64,000 bases of DNA. Origin: Lachnoclostridium sp. (GTDB lineage Bacteria; Bacillota; Clostridia; Lachnospirales; Lachnospiraceae). The notes under the pieces were generated by a model. The model ran no database searches and had not been told where the DNA came from. It saw nothing but the letters and a program-made list of their open reading frames with translations. The first letter of the stretch is position 1. Each line of letters starts with the position of its first letter. Of the stretch, positions 62,031 to 64,000 are shown one piece after another. The DNA is taken from assembly GCA_023664665.1 (NCBI GenBank), contig JAMPEY010000012.1:1-64000 (forward strand), given 5' to 3'. The translations under genes were made by a program, and so were the position numbers.

Positions 62031-63128
62031 ATGGCGGGTTCTACATTCGGAACGATTTTTAAAATAACCACCTGGGGCGAATCCCACGGCAAAGCGTTGG
62101 GCGTTGTCATTGACGGCTGCCCTGCGGGAGTTCCTCTTTGCGAGGAAGACATTCAGGTTTATCTGAACCGCCGCAAGCCCGGCACAAGCAATATCACCAC
62201 TCCCAGAAAAGAAGATGATCTTGTGGAAATCCTCTCCGGCGTCTTTGAAGGAAAAACCACGGGAACGCCGATTTCCCTCATTGTGAAAAACACTTCCCAG
62301 ATTTCCGGAGATTACAGCGAAATTGCAGGCTATTACCGTCCCGGTCATGCGGATTATACCTTTGATGAAAAATACGGATTCCGGGATTACAGAGGCGGCG
62401 GCCGCTCATCCGGCAGGGAAACCATCGGCCGTGTGGCTGCGGGAGCCATTGCCTGCAAAATCCTCTCGCTGCTGGGCATAGAGGTCTGCGCTTACACCAA
62501 AAGCATCGGTCCCGTGGAAACCGACCCGTCAAACTTTGATAAGGACGCCATTCTTGCCACGAAAACCGCCATGCCGGATTTTCAGGCGGATGAAAAAGCC
62601 GTGGCTTATCTGGAGACCGCAAGGCAGAATCTGGATTCCGTGGGCGGCGTGATGGAATGTGTGGTTACGGGCGTTCCTGCCGGTATCGGTGAGCCCGTAT
62701 TTGAAAAACTGGACGCGAACCTCGCCAAGGCAGTCATGTCCATAGGCGCCGTAAAAGCCGTGGAAATCGGAGACGGCACACAGGTTTCCACGCGTTTTGG
62801 CAGCGAAAACAATGATGCTTTCCGCATGGACGGAGAAAAAGTTGTCAAGAACAGCAATCACGCAGGGGGCATTTTGGGCGGAATCAGCGACGGAAGCGCC
62901 ATTGTCCTGAGGGCGCATGTAAAGCCCACTCCTTCTATTTTTAAGCCCCAGCAGACCATAGATAAGTCCCATACGGAAATAGATGTCCAAATAAAAGGAC
63001 GGCATGACCCCGTCATTGTTCCCAGAGCCGTAGTAGTCATGGAATGCATGACCGCTATCACCGTTCTGGATGCCATGATGGTCAACATGTCGTCCCGCAT
63101 GGATTTTTTGAAAGATTTTTATGCCTGA
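62031..63128 (+). CDS. aroC: Chorismate synthase AroC
   Basis: AroC makes chorismate from EPSP using reduced FMN. The N-terminal TWGESHGKALG signature has the conserved His, RSSGRETIGRVAAGA is the second, and GRHDPVIVPRAVVVMECM is the third. The 365-residue length is standard. ATG 62031 follows GAGGTTTGGC; the upstream in-frame ATG 62019 lies within the ribosome binding region. It stands alone on the plus strand. Confidence 0.97.
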   Translation: MAGSTFGTIFKITTWGESHGKALGVVIDGCPAGVPLCEEDIQVYLNRRKPGTSNITTPRKEDDLVEILSGVFEGKTTGTPISLIVKNTSQISGDYSEIAGYYRPGHADYTFDEKYGFRDYRGGGRSSGRETIGRVAAGAIACKILSLLGIEVCAYTKSIGPVETDPSNFDKDAILATKTAMPDFQADEKAVAYLETARQNLDSVGGVMECVVTGVPAGIGEPVFEKLDANLAKAVMSIGAVKAVEIGDGTQVSTRFGSENNDAFRMDGEKVVKNSNHAGGILGGISDGSAIVLRAHVKPTPSIFKPQQTIDKSHTEIDVQIKGRHDPVIVPRAVVVMECMTAITVLDAMMVNMSSRMDFLKDFYA

Positions 63129-63132
63129 ATTA

Positions 63133-64000
63133 TCAGGGAGTCAGTTTGTGGAAGGTAATGCAGTTTGGCACATCCACCTTTAAAGCGGGACCATTCATCA
63201 TCATGGTTCCGTTTTCCAAATCGATTCGGAAAAATGTCATGGTATTGCTCTCATGGTTTAAGGAAACCAGAAATTTGTTGTTGGGGAATAAGTCCACATC
63301 TTTGGGATACTCACCGCTGACGGGAAGCCTTAAGTTGGGGGTCAGGGTTCCGTCTTTTTTGTTGACATTATAAATCACCACGGAATTATCCCCGGCAAGG
63401 GAGCTTACCAGATAATTATAATCCTTGGAAAAACTCAGGGCGCTGGCGGAATTGATGCTCCCCTTCTCCGGCTCAATCTCCTGCACCTTCTGAATTTTCT
63501 CAAAATAAGGAATATTTTCCCGGTCTTCATAAGAATAAACATCAATATAACATTTCAACTCATGAACAATATAAATAAATCTGCCGTCCTCGGATATCTT
63601 GATATGTCTGGGAGCGGATTCCAGATCACTTCTGATAACATCCGCAAGGAGCACCTTTCCTTTTTCCAAATCAAGACGGTACACATTCACATGATCCATT
63701 CCCTGATCCGCCACCAGAAGATATTTATTGTCATGGGTCATGCGGGCACAGTTGATGTGAGGTCTGAAATTCCGCTCCGCCATGCTTCCCAGCCCTTTAT
63801 GGAAAATCTCATCCGTAATCTCTCCGATGGAACCGTCCTTGTTTAATCTAAGCACCGTCAGCTTGCCATCATGATAACCGGCCACAAACAGATAGCTGTC
63901 CGTAAAGTCCGTGGACACATAACATCCCCTCATTCCGTTGATTGAGGCAAAATTAATTAATTCAAGCCCGCCATCCTTCTCAATGATGTAGGATTCTACC
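63133..64000 (-). CDS. 6-phosphogluconolactonase-type lactonase (partial, 5' end outside window)
   Basis: The frame stays open to the window edge (reading VESYIIEKDGG at the edge), so at least 288 residues are present and the start is missing. It shows seven-bladed lactonase repeats: GCYVSTDFTDSYLFVAGYHDG, PRHIKISEDGRFIYIVHEL and DVDLFPNNKFLVSLNHES. The YbhE/Pgl family opens 6-phosphogluconolactone, but many Clostridial members are of unproven substrate. It is convergent with aroC, which ends five bases away. Confidence 0.88.
   Translation of the reverse strand, partial: VESYIIEKDGGLELINFASINGMRGCYVSTDFTDSYLFVAGYHDGKLTVLRLNKDGSIGEITDEIFHKGLGSMAERNFRPHINCARMTHDNKYLLVADQGMDHVNVYRLDLEKGKVLLADVIRSDLESAPRHIKISEDGRFIYIVHELKCYIDVYSYEDRENIPYFEKIQKVQEIEPEKGSINSASALSFSKDYNYLVSSLAGDNSVVIYNVNKKDGTLTPNLRLPVSGEYPKDVDLFPNNKFLVSLNHESNTMTFFRIDLENGTMMMNGPALKVDVPNCITFHKLTP

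Noticed and set aside
61896..62348. A 150-codon minus-strand frame over the aroC start
   Set aside because: It is antisense to the conserved N-terminus of chorismate synthase and to its promoter.

Overview
The window reads as a low-to-mid GC Firmicutes chromosome, most likely a Lachnospiraceae-type Clostridium relative. The grounds are gene content and order: hisZ/hisG, a HisF-like/HisIE fusion, TIGR03960/TIGR03936 with RNase G, pta-ackA beside tmcAL, RecU, YycJ, and an FtsA-like gene before coaE-polA. Start sites have strong GGAGG-type ribosome binding sites and promoters are sigma-A like. No rRNA, CRISPR array, prophage or insertion sequence with a transposase was seen. The only tRNA found is tRNA-Leu(CAA). 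The species cannot be named from the sequence alone.

Layout. 0-3.8 kb: XRE regulator, a membrane protein, RluA-family pseudouridine synthase and RecU. 3.8-11.8 kb: histidine biosynthesis (small leader gene, hisZ, hisG, a lipoprotein gene, a small gene, hisD, hisB, a HisF-like/HisIE fusion). 12.4-15.8 kb: MoxR ATPase, DUF58 and DUF4129 operon. 15.8-20.4 kb: two radical-SAM-linked genes, RNase G and a Nudix hydrolase. 20.4-24.4 kb: an accessory patch of a PBECR-like nuclease domain, probable immunity genes, a GNAT, and several broken copies of the same genes. 24.6-29.9 kb: BlaI regulator, a BlaR1-type M56 membrane peptidase and a large propeller-like plus solute-binding lipoprotein. 30.0-35.9 kb (minus): FG-GAP-like membrane protein, response regulator, histidine kinase, a membrane-anchored protein and an amidase-deacetylase fusion. 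36-40.5 kb: orphan Imm70, ackA, pta, then divergent tmcAL. 40.5-48.6 kb (minus): PFL-family protein, ACT protein, YycJ, FtsA-like, CoaE, PolA. 48.6-52.5 kb (minus): zinc-finger membrane protein, solute-binding lipoprotein, hybrid histidine kinase. 52.5-53.1 kb: a candidate small RNA and tRNA-Leu. 53.1-59.4 kb (minus): cytidylate-kinase-like protein, liv branched-chain amino acid ABC transporter, YajC. 59.6-64 kb: Tgt, VanY-type carboxypeptidase, aroC and a partial lactonase.

The most unusual layer is intergenic. One short hairpin element occurs four times, each time directly in front of a start codon, and supplies the ribosome binding site (hisB, the TIGR03960 gene, the response regulator, livF). 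A second palindromic family carrying an AGATTTTCTAAG-type core sits at gene 3' ends; one copy runs into hisG and encodes its last 20 residues. Two further intergenic elements can fold as closed multi-branch (cloverleaf-like) structures just downstream of TGGTATAAT promoters. The 20-24 kb patch preserves a duplicated gene cassette in which the two copies have lost different genes. A free-standing structured RNA with its own promoter and terminator is predicted at about 52.75 kb.
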